64,000 bases of DNA from Rhinopomastus cyanomelas (Eukaryota > Chordata > Aves > Bucerotiformes > Rhinopomastidae): contig VXBP01002288.1 of NCBI GenBank assembly GCA_013400115.1, positions 1-64,000 of the forward strand, given 5' to 3'. This document shows positions 11,001-23,035 of this stretch, piece by piece. A program made the translations under genes and the position numbers. Numbering within the stretch: position 1 is the stretch's first letter; each line of letters opens with the position of its first letter. The notes under the pieces are model-generated. The model was not told where the DNA came from. It searched no databases and was given only the letters and a program-made list of their open reading frames with translations.

Positions 11001-13259
11001 AGAAATGGATATTGCAGGGAAGAGAGTACCTTCAAGCTGAGCTGAGAGTGATAACAATCTAGCCCATAATTAAGAGTAGAAATATGCTGCAGTATTAAAA
11101 CAGCCATTGCTTCATTTGCAGCTGATAGAAACAGAGTGAACTCATTACAACAGCAATATAATGATTTTCATAGAAGCGCCATAAAAAGACATTACAAATA
11201 TAAGTTAATTAGCCACATAACACGCCTTGATGACAAGAAATTCCCATCGTAATCCATTTCATTGAGAGATAAATGAAATCAGAACTTTCTCAAAAGTAGA
11301 AAAGTAGCTGTAGGTAGAGGAATATAAATCAGGACTTCTTCACCTTGAAGCCATAAGGGTTTATTGCCCCATACATCCTATGAGAAAGTGCAGGTATCCT
11401 CACTAACTGAGGTAAAAACCCATGTTTTAAGTGTCCTTCTACGACAGAGATAGAATCTCTTTATGGACAGTATATGACTATTTTGCCTCCAGAGTCAGAG
11501 CAGAAACCTGGGAAAGGAGCAAGAACTTTGTAGCTTTGTACCACTTGTTCTGTTTTAGTAAGTTCATTCTACGTATCTATGGAGAGCTGGAGAGGAAATG
11601 CAAGCAGAGTGAAGGACAATTTGGTCAGGAACAGTAAACTCTCATTGATAGTACCCAGCAGTAACTTTGAAGAACATTCTGGATGTGAAACCTTTTGTTT
11701 CTTTAGGACTTAACAACAAATAAACGTCACAGAGAGGGATTTATTTAACCAGTAGGTATAACCGCAAGCTGATCCTTTTTACTGTTACAGGGTCTCTTTC
11801 TTTAGCTTTCATCACTGCTTCTTCGGAGCAATTAGACCCAGGAAACAGTATTAAGTATAAAATGAAAGCCTGAGGCAGAGGTTCAAATGCAAACTGTAAC
11901 TTGATAATGTTTAAGGTTATTCCTTTTGTCTGCTTTTAATATTTTCTGCCTTACCCAACAGACTGTGTTTCTTTTAAAGCTGAAATTTTGAAAATGAAAA
12001 TGTAACATTTCTCCTTTTCAAAACATGGATGACATTTTCAGGAGTTCTTCTTCCATAGGGAATTTCCCCTTCTCTATCTTTTTAAAGCAAAGGAAAGTCG
12101 CTATTAAAAAAAAAAAATCACATAATGAAATACAAAGATAAAGAAAAACCAAGAGGCAGAGTGTTTTATTCCATTTCTGTCTAGTTCTGAAACACTTGTT
12201 TATGTTTTCTATGCTCTGTCAAAGTGACCAGTTGGTTATATTTGCTATTAAGTACAGACTATAGATGGTTCATGAATGTATTTCCTATTCTCCAGAACAG
12301 GCCATGGATATGAGAAAAACCTCTGACTCAGTCCTAGTATTTTACTTCCCCAAAGGACTGTGACTTTTAATAATATGATCTATTAGTAAATTTTCCTATT
12401 TGTCAGAATGAATTAGACAATGCCATAATCCATTAATATGGACAGAGCCTTATACTCTCTACTGTAAGTACTGTTGTAAGTAGAAGTCATTCTGTTTATT
12501 GTTAGATGTACTCACTTCCTAACATTTCTACCTATCTAAAAGTAACTCCCTATCTAATCAACTTTCAGTAGAAAATGGTAATTTTTACCAGTTATAAAGA
12601 AATGATAGATGGAAATATTTCCCTTAACATTGGTAAGCAATCACCAAAATGTTGAAGCCATCAGTAAATATTTTTTCATTGATTAATCAACTGAGATTCT
12701 TAAAATTCTGCACATACCTTTAATACATTGCTAGAAAGAAAAGCCAATAGAAAAACCCCAAAAAAGCACATCAAATGAGCAAGAAGCTTTTAGGTACTAT
12801 TCAAGCTGTTATTGTGTATATACTAGGTTATATAATAGGCTAATAACTCGAATACTAACCATTGCTTGGGTTAATGCAAGTCACAAAAGGCAATGAATTT
12901 GCAGACCATAAAATAAACGTTTGCAAAGCCCAATCTTTGCTGGATTTAGAGCATGCAAATAATCCCTTATCCTCATAATCACTGGAGTTCACCAAGGGGT
13001 GCCAAGGGAAATGAAATTGCAATGGGAATGAAAGCAATCTACAGATGTGACTCTGGTTTGAGAATAGGGAGCTAAAGTATAACTGTATGGTATCTTAGTT
13101 CTGAGCAAGGCTATGAAGGTGCACCCAGCATAGTGAAGTGTACCCTCCAAAAAAATTAACAGCTTCATTTCCTAAGGTAAACAGTGGTTTTCAGAACCTG
13201 CACCACTTCCATTCATCTCATTGCTATTGACTTCTTCAGGCTTCTGGTTCCTTCATTTC
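8026..13259. other. Long featureless interval
   Basis: This is over 5 kb with no gene and no repeat family that I can name. Composition is AT-rich with isolated homopolymers (9317-9330 poly-A, 12105-12118 poly-A). The stretch at about 11080-11280 looks less degenerate than its surroundings and could be conserved non-coding DNA, but that is an impression and was not measured. Confidence 0.5.
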
Positions 13260-13704
13260 ACATTCAGAAACACATTTACGGACCGCACAGAGCAGCCACA
13301 GAGTCGGTGACCAGTCCCTGAACAGTGTTTATTGAGGTTTAACACGGATTTGGAGGCTCCATTAACCAGGGAATCTTGAGGGAGGAAAGACAGACCCAGT
13401 GGAGGTTGGAATCTCTCGCGGGAAAATCCGATAAGGAACACCATGGGATTCTTTAAACACAGCAAAACTGGAAGTCGTGGTCAGACCACACAGAGTAGCG
13501 ACAGAGCCAGCGCCACTTTAGCCACTTTGAACAGCCAGAGGGGAAAAAAAAATAAATAAAAAATTGTCAACCTGGCCAAGGAAGACCAATCTACAGTCAC
13601 CACTGCACATGGATGTACGAACACAGACAGAGGTCCCCCCAACAAGATGAGGCTGTGTAGATGACAAGCTGCAGCAAATGTCACAGTCTCTCACTCATCC
13701 CAGG

Positions 13705-14420
13705 GTGTGTACAGTGTGAGCATATAGATTATGTGCTTAACTGAGCAGCACAGCTGCAAGATGAGTTTGAAAGGCTACAGGGGGAAGTAGAAAGGCTCAG
13801 GAGCATTAAGGAAGCTGAAATAGAGGTAGACNGGAATCACCTTATGACAGGCTATGTACGGTGCGAGCAGGTAGATTATCTGGCAAACCAATCAACACAG
13901 CTGCTCAACAAGGTTGAAAAGCTACAACCAGAAGTAGAAAGGCTCAGGAGAGTGAGGGAGCTGAAACAGAGGTAGACTGGTGGAATCAGGCTCTACAGTC
14001 TAGTCAAGGGCCAAATAAGAGCCAGAATCAAGCGGTCTCTGTACTCTGCCCCTCACAGATGGATGAGAGAAGCCCAAGTAGAAGGGGTGAGTGGAGCTAA
14101 GTGCAAGGCCATGGCTGAAGGCAAGCACTCCCTTTGCCAGCCTCATGTACTGAGGTGCCACTGAGAAATAGATACGAGCCCCTCCTGGAAGACAGTCAGT
14201 CCAATAAGGATATAGAGGATAGGCAACAGGTTCTGGATGTCCTATCATGGTTGCATAAATCAGAGAGGTCTTCCAGTACTATGACAACTTCCTCCACAAA
14301 GAAGAAGAGAAGGGTCCTAGTTATCTGAGACTTGTTCCTGAAGAGAACTGAGAGCTCAATACGCAGAGTTGACCCTCATCATAGGGATGACTTAGGTCTA
14401 TCTGGAGCCTGAATTAGGGA
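13705..14420 (+). pseudogene. CR1 ORF1 remnant with broken esterase motif
   Basis: CR1 ORF1 encodes an RNA-binding or chaperone-type protein whose family includes an esterase-like (GDSL) domain. Two diverged copies of its CEQVDY...EVERLR heptad segment lie at 13705-13831 and 13850-13977. The downstream part includes PLRNRYEPLLEDS (about 14158-14196) and KKKRRVLVI (ending at 14325), which in intact elements precedes GDSLLRG. Here the Gly codon of that motif is a TGA stop (14326-14328) and the Ser is replaced by Leu, so the presumed nucleophile is gone. The frame resumes after the stop with RTESSIRRVDPHHRD. Several other frame breaks occur. It is non-functional. Confidence 0.8.
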
Positions 14421-14474
14421 TGAGGTGGGTACCTTGGAGACAGAGGATACAGACAAAGCAGAGATCATAGAATC

Positions 14475-15262
14475 ATTACTGAGATACTGAACACCTTCTT
14501 TGCCTCTGTCTGTACTTCTGGGGGGTTGTCTCGATATCAAGCCTTAGACTGCTGAGGCCCCAGAGGAAGTCGAGACAAGAGAGGAGTTTGCCCTGGTTGA
14601 TGAGGCCTGGGTTAGGGATAAGTTGATCAAACTGGATGTACATAAACCCATAGGCCCAGATAGGATGCACCTTCCAGTACTAAGGGAGACAGCAGAAGTC
14701 ATTGCTAAGCCACTCTCCATCATCTTTGCTAAGTCATGGGGGTCAGGAGAGGTGCCTAGGGACTGGAGGACAGTAAAAGTCACTCCAATCTTCAAAAAGG
14801 GTAAGAAGGAGGACCTAAGTAACTATAGACCGGTCAGCCTCACCTCCATCCCAGGAAAGGTGATGGAACAATTTGTTCTAGAGGCTGTCTCCAGGCACAT
14901 CAAGGACAGGAGAGTCATTAGGGACAGCCAGCATGGCTTCACCAAAAGGAAGTTGTGCTTGAACAACCTGAAAGCCTTTTATGAGGGCATAACCAGATGG
15001 ATAGATGATGGCAGAGTGGTGGATGTGGTCTATCTTGACTTCAGTAAGGCATTTGACATGGTCTCACATGGCATCGTCACAGCCATCTAAGGCAATGTGG
15101 CCTATATGATTGGGTAGTGAGGTGGAGCGTGACCTGGCTACAGGATAGAAGCCAGAGAGTGGTGGCCAATGGGACAGAGTCTGGTTGAAGGCCTCTATCT
15201 AGTAGAGTCACCCAAGGGTCAGTACTGGGACCAATACTCTTCAATCTATTCATTAATGACTT
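14475..15262 (+). pseudogene. CR1 ORF2 reverse-transcriptase fragment (motifs to A/B)
   Basis: It begins with the EILNTFFASVCTS stretch and the finger domain. An open frame from 14623 to 15090 (155 residues) then follows. Visible blocks are KPIGPDRMHLPVL (residues about 7-19), SIIFAKSWGSGEVPRDW, PIFKKGKKEDLSNYRPVSL, QHGFTKRKLCLNNL and VVYLDFSKAFD. The last is motif A at 15037-15057, with both Asp residues present. After a stop at 15088 the sequence shifts frame and still shows VTQGSVLGPILFNLFINDL at about 15204-15260. Motif C (FADD) and the thumb are absent, so it cannot polymerise. It is otherwise well preserved. Confidence 0.92.
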
Positions 15263-15274
15263 GAACAAAGGATT

Positions 15275-15316
15275 CATTAAATCCCTAAAGTAACTCATTA
15301 AGTCCCTAAAGTAACT
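15275..15316 (+). repeat. 21-base tandem duplication at CR1 break
   Basis: Two adjacent 21-base units, 15275-15295 and 15296-15316, differ at one position (CATTAAATCCC versus CATTAAGTCCC, both ending AAAGTAACT). They sit exactly where CR1 homology stops after FINDLNKGF. This fits replication slippage or a repair scar. Confidence 0.85.
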
Positions 15317-15317
15317 C

Positions 15318-18300
15318 AAAAGCTACAACCAAAGAGGAGGAAAAAAGAGATAAAGGAGGGATGATCCTCACAGTGGTGGCAAACCCTTCCCGGAACAGCA
15401 ATGTCATTGCATACAGGTACAAGGCCATGAGAATAATAAGGAAAATAATAGGAAAACAACAGCAGGAGAACAACAAGGGGAAAATGTGCCAGAGAAGCAC
15501 TGAGACAGCCTGAGTGAAAGGGTGCAGAGCTGCTACCTGCAAACAGGCAGTAGAGCTGCTGATGGAAAGCCCTTAGTGCATAAAAAAGCCCAAGACACTT
15601 TACAATGTGCATTTCAAATTTCAAATAGAAATCACAGGGAGACAGAAGCAGATTGGCATTTTTCCCATTCATTATGTTTTGTCAAGGAGTTTGAATTGGC
15701 AAAACATCCATAATTTGGATTAAAATAAAAATAACATTAGCTTGATATAATTTGTTCATCTATAATCTCCTTTGCTGTAAATGCTCCTGAGGTTCCAGCA
15801 GTGAACTTGGAGTACAAATGAAACACTGCTCCAGAGGCTGTAGAATTGACAGATCCTAAAAAAGTCTTAATAACATAAAAGCAATTACTTTTATGGCAAT
15901 AGGGTAAAGCAGGCAAGTTTTTCTTAATTTTCTAATTGGAAGTATTATAAGACAGAAGTCAGTATGAACCTTCCTGCCAATTTGACTGTTCTGTGTATTC
16001 CCATACATACCATCACACAGACACTGTACCAGCACTGAAAACTGTTCTGAAGGACTTTTGTGTTTGGAAGAGAATAACAACCAGGTAATTTTTAGCTTAG
16101 GAGAGACTTTAAATGAAGAAATTCCACATATTACTTTCATGCAATAACTAGGAGCTTTATGTTTACTCCTGCTTTTGAATTGTGTCTCCCTCTTCTTTGC
16201 AGCTTTGCGGCCTCTGGCACATCTTTCTCACATAGCTTTTTTCCCCTTTTAGCAGAGGACTGACACGATGTAGAAGACACTCCTGCTTGTGAATAACTAA
16301 ACATATTCTAATACAACTGATATCAAAGAAGATTGTGGCTCTAATAATGTTCAGTCTGTAAAAAAATTATTAATAAAAGATGTCTGAAGCAGATGTAGGC
16401 ATAAACCCACCCATATATACAAATGGGAATGAGAAACTACCTTTAAAATCCCCAACAATGCAGCTGGTCAAGTCTAACCCCAGAGAGTCACTTAAATGGG
16501 AAGATAGAAAGAGTACACAATAATCCCTGTCACTAAGGAAAATGTGAAACTATATTCGCAAAGCACCTGTCTTTTTGTCTTTCTCACTACTTTCCTGCAG
16601 TAAAAGACTGTAGATTGACTTTCTTCAGGAATGATTAAAAGAAAAAAAGGTCTTGCTAGAAACAGAAACTCAATTCTAGATGTCAGCAACGTATTTTTGT
16701 GAAAGGCTTTATGACACAAATAGAGAAAGATTAAATGGGCAGATGTCAGGTCAAATTGGTAAAGAAAAAATTGTCCAAATTACATGAGAAGATGGACATG
16801 TAAGAGTAAAATGGTATTTGCTAAAAAAGTCAAAGTTCAGTTTAAAGCTGAGATGTAGGCAATGGATGGATTTAAAAGATGGATGTTAGGCAAATGGAAG
16901 CAATCTTTTAATTGCTTAAATATGGTCCTCTCATCACTTTCAGAATCAACTGATGCACAAATTTGGTGGAGACAATGATGTTTTCATGTAAAGTTAAGAT
17001 GGCTGCTCGGTAGTGTCCACCCCACTGCCAACTATTAGAAGTCTAGTAAAAGAAAAAATAGTTACAAGACTGCCAGGTAGAAAGATATACTTTGACCTGA
17101 CCAAGTAATACCTGTGCTCTGAGAAGATACAATCAATGTTGAAGATTCTAACATTTTGCTGAAAGAACATTTTCTTTTGTTTTAAATCTGCAGACTTCTA
17201 TGACCTAGTTGGTAATCCAGAACAAAATATAACTGTCCTCCTGGCATTCCCACTCTAAGCAGGATGAAAATATTGTGTTATGGTTATTTAGTTTTCTCTG
17301 GTTTTTTTTTTTTCAATAAGGTTTGCATTCAGTATTTGGGAATTCACTACTGATTCTAGATAATTTAATGTAGACTAAACAGACATTTTGACAAAGTAAG
17401 GTTTGCTCATAACTGGTTAGATGACAAAATTTGATGCAAAGAATTAGGCAATTAAGAGAAATAAGAGGTCAAACTAAGGGAGACACAACAAATAAAGCCT
17501 GCAAAGTAAAACTCCTCACCACCTCCTGACAGAGCACATTGTCTGATGTGATCCACCGAGACAGATTTATGTCTCCCCTTAATATCAATTCCTTCATTTA
17601 GCCTCCCACTCCAGGTTTTACTTCTGCAAAAGCCACTGTACATTTAAGGTACTCGAAAGCAATGTCACATGAATCAACACAAATTTTGACCTGGCAAAGA
17701 TTTGTGTTTTCAGTCTGCTATAATTTCCTCAGTGCAGTTGAAAATAATATGGAAAGCAAGAATCATCTGTTCTTGCCTATGCTCTTTGTCAGAGGAAGGA
17801 AAAAAAACAAAACTCCATTATTGGTAATGAGTTAGTTCATCATAAGATTTAAGTAGTAGCTGGGCATATTTAAAAATAAAGAAAATCAAAGAAACAACAG
17901 CTAGCTGAATTTCCGACATTCTTCTGCATTAAATATTTCTTGCATGAGGGATGAATCACTCAAATGTTACACAAGAAAGTCAGAGGACTTTCTTTTTGAC
18001 AAGCAAATTGCCTATGATCTCAGCATTTGCAATTTGCACAGTCTCTTCATTCTCTGAGAGAAAATGACTTATGACTAAGAATCCCTGATGTGTCTGAAAA
18101 GTTAAAAAAAAAAGTGGATAAACTACAAGAAATACTGATTTATTGCAGTATGGCTTGAGGTCACTACCTTTAGGGATGATGTCACTAGTAACTTTTGCAA
18201 ATACACTTTCATAAAACTTAATTTGCATAGGTTAATTTTAAAAGAACAGAGAGCTGCAAGATTCGAGTTCAGCTTGTCAGAAAGTGGCCAATACAGTGAA

Positions 18301-21300
18301 ATCTCAGCATGGAGTTTATAGGCATTGTCTTCTAAAAATATTTGAAAACTAAATAAATTATAGTTCTTTGTATTTGTCCTAGGAAATGTAATCTTTGTTC
18401 CACTATCTGTGGTTAAGGCTACTGACCACCTCTGCGGTATTTCCTTATGTTTACAAAGAGGCAAATTTATGACAACACTGGAAATCAAGTTATAAAGACA
18501 AGAAAAGTCCTGCATGTCTGAGCAGAGTATGATCTTTGGGTTAGATGAATGCCCAGAGAGAGGTATTAATCTGTGAAGTGCCCCTTAATTTGCTACTTGG
18601 ATAGTGGCTCCTGAATTCTCTGCACTCAGAAAACAGCAACTTTAAAACTGCATAAATAACATGAATATAAATTAAACAGTAGGAACTTACTTGCTTTCAG
18701 ATGCAGTCAGCAATATGCAACCAGTTATGCTTAATTAATTAAAGTAGTACTGTTAATATAAAAATCATACCTGATTCAAAATATATTTTAACCAATGTTA
18801 CAAGAAGTAATGCCTTTTTGTGCCAGGTATTGTAAAAGACTAGGAATTCTACCTTTCTTCCTGCAATCCATGTACTTGGCAAGAACTTTTTGTGTCCAGG
18901 CTTAACAGATATTTTCTGTTGCAACTGTGATTTTACACAATTTTTGTTGTAAAAAAACCACAGTTTGATTTAATGTTATAAAAAGTCTTTTAAAACTATG
19001 GATGTTCTTAGAAAATAGATGTCTTTTTGCATGTTATATGAAATTCCTCTGGAAAAAAAAAAGAAATGTGCAAAACTTTCCACTTGCTCTTTGTAGCTTA
19101 GAAGGAGTTCTGTGAATGTGTTTAGTACAGTCACTTATTCTGTCGTTATCATCTTCCAGTGACTTCATCTTTCACACAGCAATACAGAAAAAGAAAGGAG
19201 GTTTAAAGAAAGGAAAATGTGGATGCAAAACTGCAACACTGTAGGAACGTAACACTGGCAGAAAGTTTCAAGTAAATACATTGGGAGAAATGGCATTTAA
19301 AGTCCTTTTAATTGATTAAGTTTCACGTTGAAAGTTTCCCATTAGTGCTTGAAATTAATGTGTCATTTGGTTTTCAGATGACAAAATACCATATAGCTAA
19401 GGAAAAAAAAGATGTGAGAATGAAGCAGTTTAAAAAGAAAGAAGAATAAAAGCTACCGTTCCACAATGACTTCTGAGACAGTGAGTCAGGCAGCTAACTG
19501 TCAAGCAGTATGACCCTTGGTTCCTAAGATTCAAGAGAGATAGTGCTTCAGTTTGACATCTACGTCAAGAGCAAATGAATCCAAGTCCAAAGCTACGCAC
19601 AGTACTGTACATTCACTTTGGAAATATATCCCTTGTTAGGGTGTTCTTGGAGGTCATTGTTTCTGAATTAACATCAGAGAAAGGAGTTCTATAAAGAAGA
19701 GCAGAAAACATGCTGCAAATCAACATTGTTTTCTGAAAAGGACCGTACATTCCCAACTCATCTGCCTTAAATATGCGACAGGGAAGCATCGCTCTCCTTT
19801 TTAATTCAGAGTTTGGCCTAGAGAAATTACCTACAGCTATGATTTAAGGCAGTAAGGTTTAATTACCAGTTGAAATCTATATACTTGCCTTCCAGTTTTA
19901 CACTTTTTTAATTTAACTCCATTGATTCTAGCAACAAACATAACATAACTATGAAAATCACCTGCAAGGGACTATTAAAAAATAAAGAAGACAGAAAGAA
20001 TACACACACAAATAAATATATAATACTAGATTTGGACAACTGGCTCAACACTGCTAAAAATGTCAATACACTCTGTCAGATAGCAAAATATCTGCTTTCT
20101 GCTACTACAAAATATTGTGCATTCTCACTTCGTAGTTGTTGTCTTGAGCAAAAGTAGAGAGATAACTTAAAGACTGTAAGTCAAGAGTCTGATTCTCCCC
20201 TCACTTTTTTTAAATCCATTACATTTCCTGCTTTAAAACCAGAGAAAGAAATAACAAAAATCTCAAAAAAGAATAACACAAAGAAGATTAAATCCTGTCC
20301 TCTCAATAGAGTAACAGAAGAGATGTTTGGAGTACCATCCTGTACTCAGGATGTGACCCACAGCAGTCTGACAAATTAATGATTGCAGCAACATATTTGG
20401 GGAGAAAAAAGCTTCATGTGTTTGTTCTGGTCCAATTTTATTCCTGTGTAAATACTTTAATCCAACTAGAATGATTTTTGTATATAATCTCTCTTCTAAA
20501 GTGTTTGCATTTTGAAAAATTTTCTAATCAGTGATGACATCCAACATGTCACCCAGATGAGGTCTCATTTGGTAAAGAAATGTTAAATATTAACACATAA
20601 AGAGCCCTTCTCCATTTTTGCCTAAAGCTTGTCCATTCTCTTAATAGGAAGATTAAATATCAATAAATATAGCAGCACATAACACTACTTGAATTCTACT
20701 ATTCTTATTTTCTCCTCCTAAATAAAAAGAACACTCATCAAAAAAATGTCCGTATCTTGGTCTCCAAAAAACGGAGGGAAACTGAGCTCATGGGGCAAAC
20801 TGATATGCCCACTATTGTTCAAAGCAGCACGCAAACCAGAAAAATGAGAACCTTGAGAAAACATTAGAGCCACAGGTTTCATTTATGGCTAGAACATGTA
20901 TCCACATCTCCCAAATTCATGTTAATGTCTCATCCAGAGCAATAAAAACCCTTGTGCATGAAAGCAATGAGAAACTACTCACTTTATGGCTTATTGCATG
21001 AAAACTGGTCATACAACAAGGAAATGCAAAAGAACCGTGGAAATGAGAGAAGACTGATTTTTGCGAAGAGGTGTTTCTTAGTAGATTAAAAGATACCTAA
21101 GGAAGAGAATTTATAGTCTGTCACAAACCGGAAAATTGTAAACCAAAAGGAAGCGTGTAATGGTTGATGGAGTCTAAACTAAACAAAAGGAATGAGCTAA
21201 GAAAATTTTCACCTGGAAAGAAAAAACCTTCAATATGAAGATCAGCTATGGGGGCATATATGCTATTAAAAAAAAAAGATCTATTAAAAAGCTAATAGGA

Positions 21301-21617
21301 ATCTGGACAGGGGGTGGGAGAATGACGAGGGGAAATGAGTGTGTTGGATTACACAGTCTTCAGCTACTTTTGCACTAATTGTTGATCTCATGTGACATCA
21401 GCTGTGCCTGCAATATATGTGAGGTGCAGATATAATCCTAGATGTAGCTAGTGGTACAGTTAGAAGGTGGTGAGCAGATGCTGCTTCTGTCAGCCTGGAA
21501 TGGGCTGTAACATAGTGGCACCAAGATTTTGGATTCATCCTTCTGATGCCTCTCTAACAGCTGGGGAAAGCACACAGCTCAATATGGATCTCTACTAGTG
21601 GCAGAAGATGACTTGAT
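15318..21617. other. Long featureless AT-rich interval
   Basis: This is 6.3 kb without a recognisable gene, RNA or repeat family. Open frames such as 15316-15672 minus, 15856-16140 minus and 18123-18515 minus have no motif that I know. Poly-A and poly-T runs of about 10 bases are scattered (17307, 19038, 21269). Confidence 0.5.
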
Positions 21618-21719
21618 TTGTGACTAGGTGATCCTGCTGTGTCAGGGGGATTGGACTGGATGATCATTCGAGGTCACTTCCAATCCGTAGTGATTCTATG
21701 ATTGTATGATTCTATGATT
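21618..21719 (+). mobile_element. CR1: CR1 LINE 3' end
   Basis: The sequence GTGACTAGGTGATCCTGCTG, the block GGATTGGACTGGATGATC and the tail ATTCTATGATTGTATGATTC identify the last 100 bases of a CR1. It is similar in subfamily to the copies at 44.95 kb and 60.3 kb. It is 5'-truncated and non-coding. Confidence 0.93.
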
Positions 21720-22231
21720 TGTGTGGCATTGCCAGGAAACCGGATTTTATCTATCGTCACTTTTTAGGCTGCAGCGATCAAATGTAGATACCTGCCCTCC
21801 AGGTACCCACAGACACTTTAAATCATGTGATTTGCATAGTTCTTTGACTCTTTTCTTATATCCTGATCCTCTTTTTGACTGCCCACGCACCTCCTTTGTG
21901 CTAGTCTCCTCTCAGATAAGTTAATTACTTTTCCCACTCAGTGGTGTTCTTATCGATTTATTTCAATTTGGTATTTCTGATACTTTTACCTGGATATTCA
22001 TAGACTTACATGGTATTACTGATATGTTATCCCAGGTGCTTACAAGCATTCTCCTTGAAAGGTTTTGCTCTCTGAATGTCTCCAAGGGCTCCTTCCAACC
22101 GTTTATGAGGTGTGGCTGTTTGTGACATAACTCTCCCTTAAATTGATGTGAACTACATTTGTTCCTGTAACTTTTGTCTCTTTCATTGTTATCTGTTACA
22201 CAGAACTGTCATATTGTGTCAGTTCTACATG
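21720..22231. other. No recognised gene or repeat
   Basis: This is ordinary sequence between two CR1 insertions. A short piece at about 22085-22110 (GGGCTCCTTCCAACCG) resembles a CR1 3' block but is too short to call. Confidence 0.5.
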
Positions 22232-23035
22232 TCATACAATAGAATAACTGATGTTGGAAGAGATCTTTAAGATCATAGAGGCATATCACTTACCCAGTAC
22301 TCCCAAGCCCACCACTAAACTCTTTAAGAACCACATCTACACATCCTTTAAATACATCCAGAGGCTGTGATTCCATGTTCCCTGAGCAGCTGGTTCCAAA
22401 GCTTGGCAACCTTTTTGGTGAAGAAAGTTTTCCTAATATTCAACCTAAACTACCCATGGCACAACTGGAGGATCTTTCTTCTCGTCTTATCATTTGTTAC
22501 TCGGAAGAAGAATTAGACACCCATCTCACTGCAACCTCCTTTCAAGTAAATGTAAATAATGCTAAAGTCTCCTTAAGGCTCCTTTTCTGCAGGCTAAACA
22601 ACCCCAGTTCCCACAGCTGCTCCTCATATATCTTGTTCCCTTCACCAGCTTTGTTGTCCTTCTTTTGATCCACTTCAACACCTTGAAGTCCTCCTTGAAG
22701 TGAGGAGCCCAAAACTGATCACAGCGTTCTGGGTTCAGCTTCACCAGTGCTTTAGCAAGGATGGGATAAATAGCAAGTGTCTTGGTGACCACTTCTGCCA
22801 TCTCCTTTTGGATGGATCCTATCCAGCCCCATACACTTATCTTTGACTTAGTGGTGCAATAGGTCACTGACCATTTCATCTTGGATTGTAGGGGCTGTAT
22901 TTTGTTCCCCATGCTTGTCTGGCAGCTCAAGTGGCCGAGCACTTGGAGAACAACTGGTCTTACTGATAGCTTCTGAGGCATAGAAGGCTTTCTGTGCACA
23001 ATAATCTGTAATTCCTCTACTTTTATATACTCAAA
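22232..23035 (-). mobile_element. CR1: CR1 LINE, minus strand, internal deletion in ORF2
   Basis: The tail side is at 22232 (ATACAATAGAATAACTG, then GTTGGAAGAGATC). Read leftwards from 23035, the minus strand first shows the RT finger region. This is a degraded form of 'LLHHL..KSMGPDGIHPRVLRELAEVLTKPLS' (residues about 60-97 of the frame 23038-22562, seen as SVWGWIGSIQKEMAEVVTKTLAI). It then jumps directly to the C-terminal block RCDQFWAPHFKEDFKVLKWIKRR. The RT palm and thumb are therefore deleted. A further C-terminal part down to 22380 is in other frames. This is an old copy, more diverged than those at 54.7 or 60.3 kb. Confidence 0.82.

Larger units (their letters stand above)
13260..15317 (+). 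mobile_element. CR1: Long CR1 LINE copy, internally deleted and 3'-truncated
   Basis: This is the longest CR1 copy in the window. In order it holds a GC-richer 5' part (13260-13700, probably 5' untranslated region or ORF1 start), ORF1 coiled-coil units (13705-13977), the ORF1 C-terminus (to about 14420), and a jump to the ORF2 reverse-transcriptase finger region (about 14475). It then continues through RT motif A to about motif B (15260). The endonuclease domain expected between ORF1 and RT is missing, as is everything from the catalytic FADD motif to the normal CR1 tail. The 3' break is marked by a 21-base duplication at 15275-15316. A single N at 13832 marks a contig join inside ORF1. Confidence 0.85.

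Noticed and set aside
18123..18515. 130-codon minus-strand open frame as a host gene
   Set aside because: No domain, no neighbouring exons and ordinary AT-rich composition. Frames this long are expected by chance over 64 kb in six frames.
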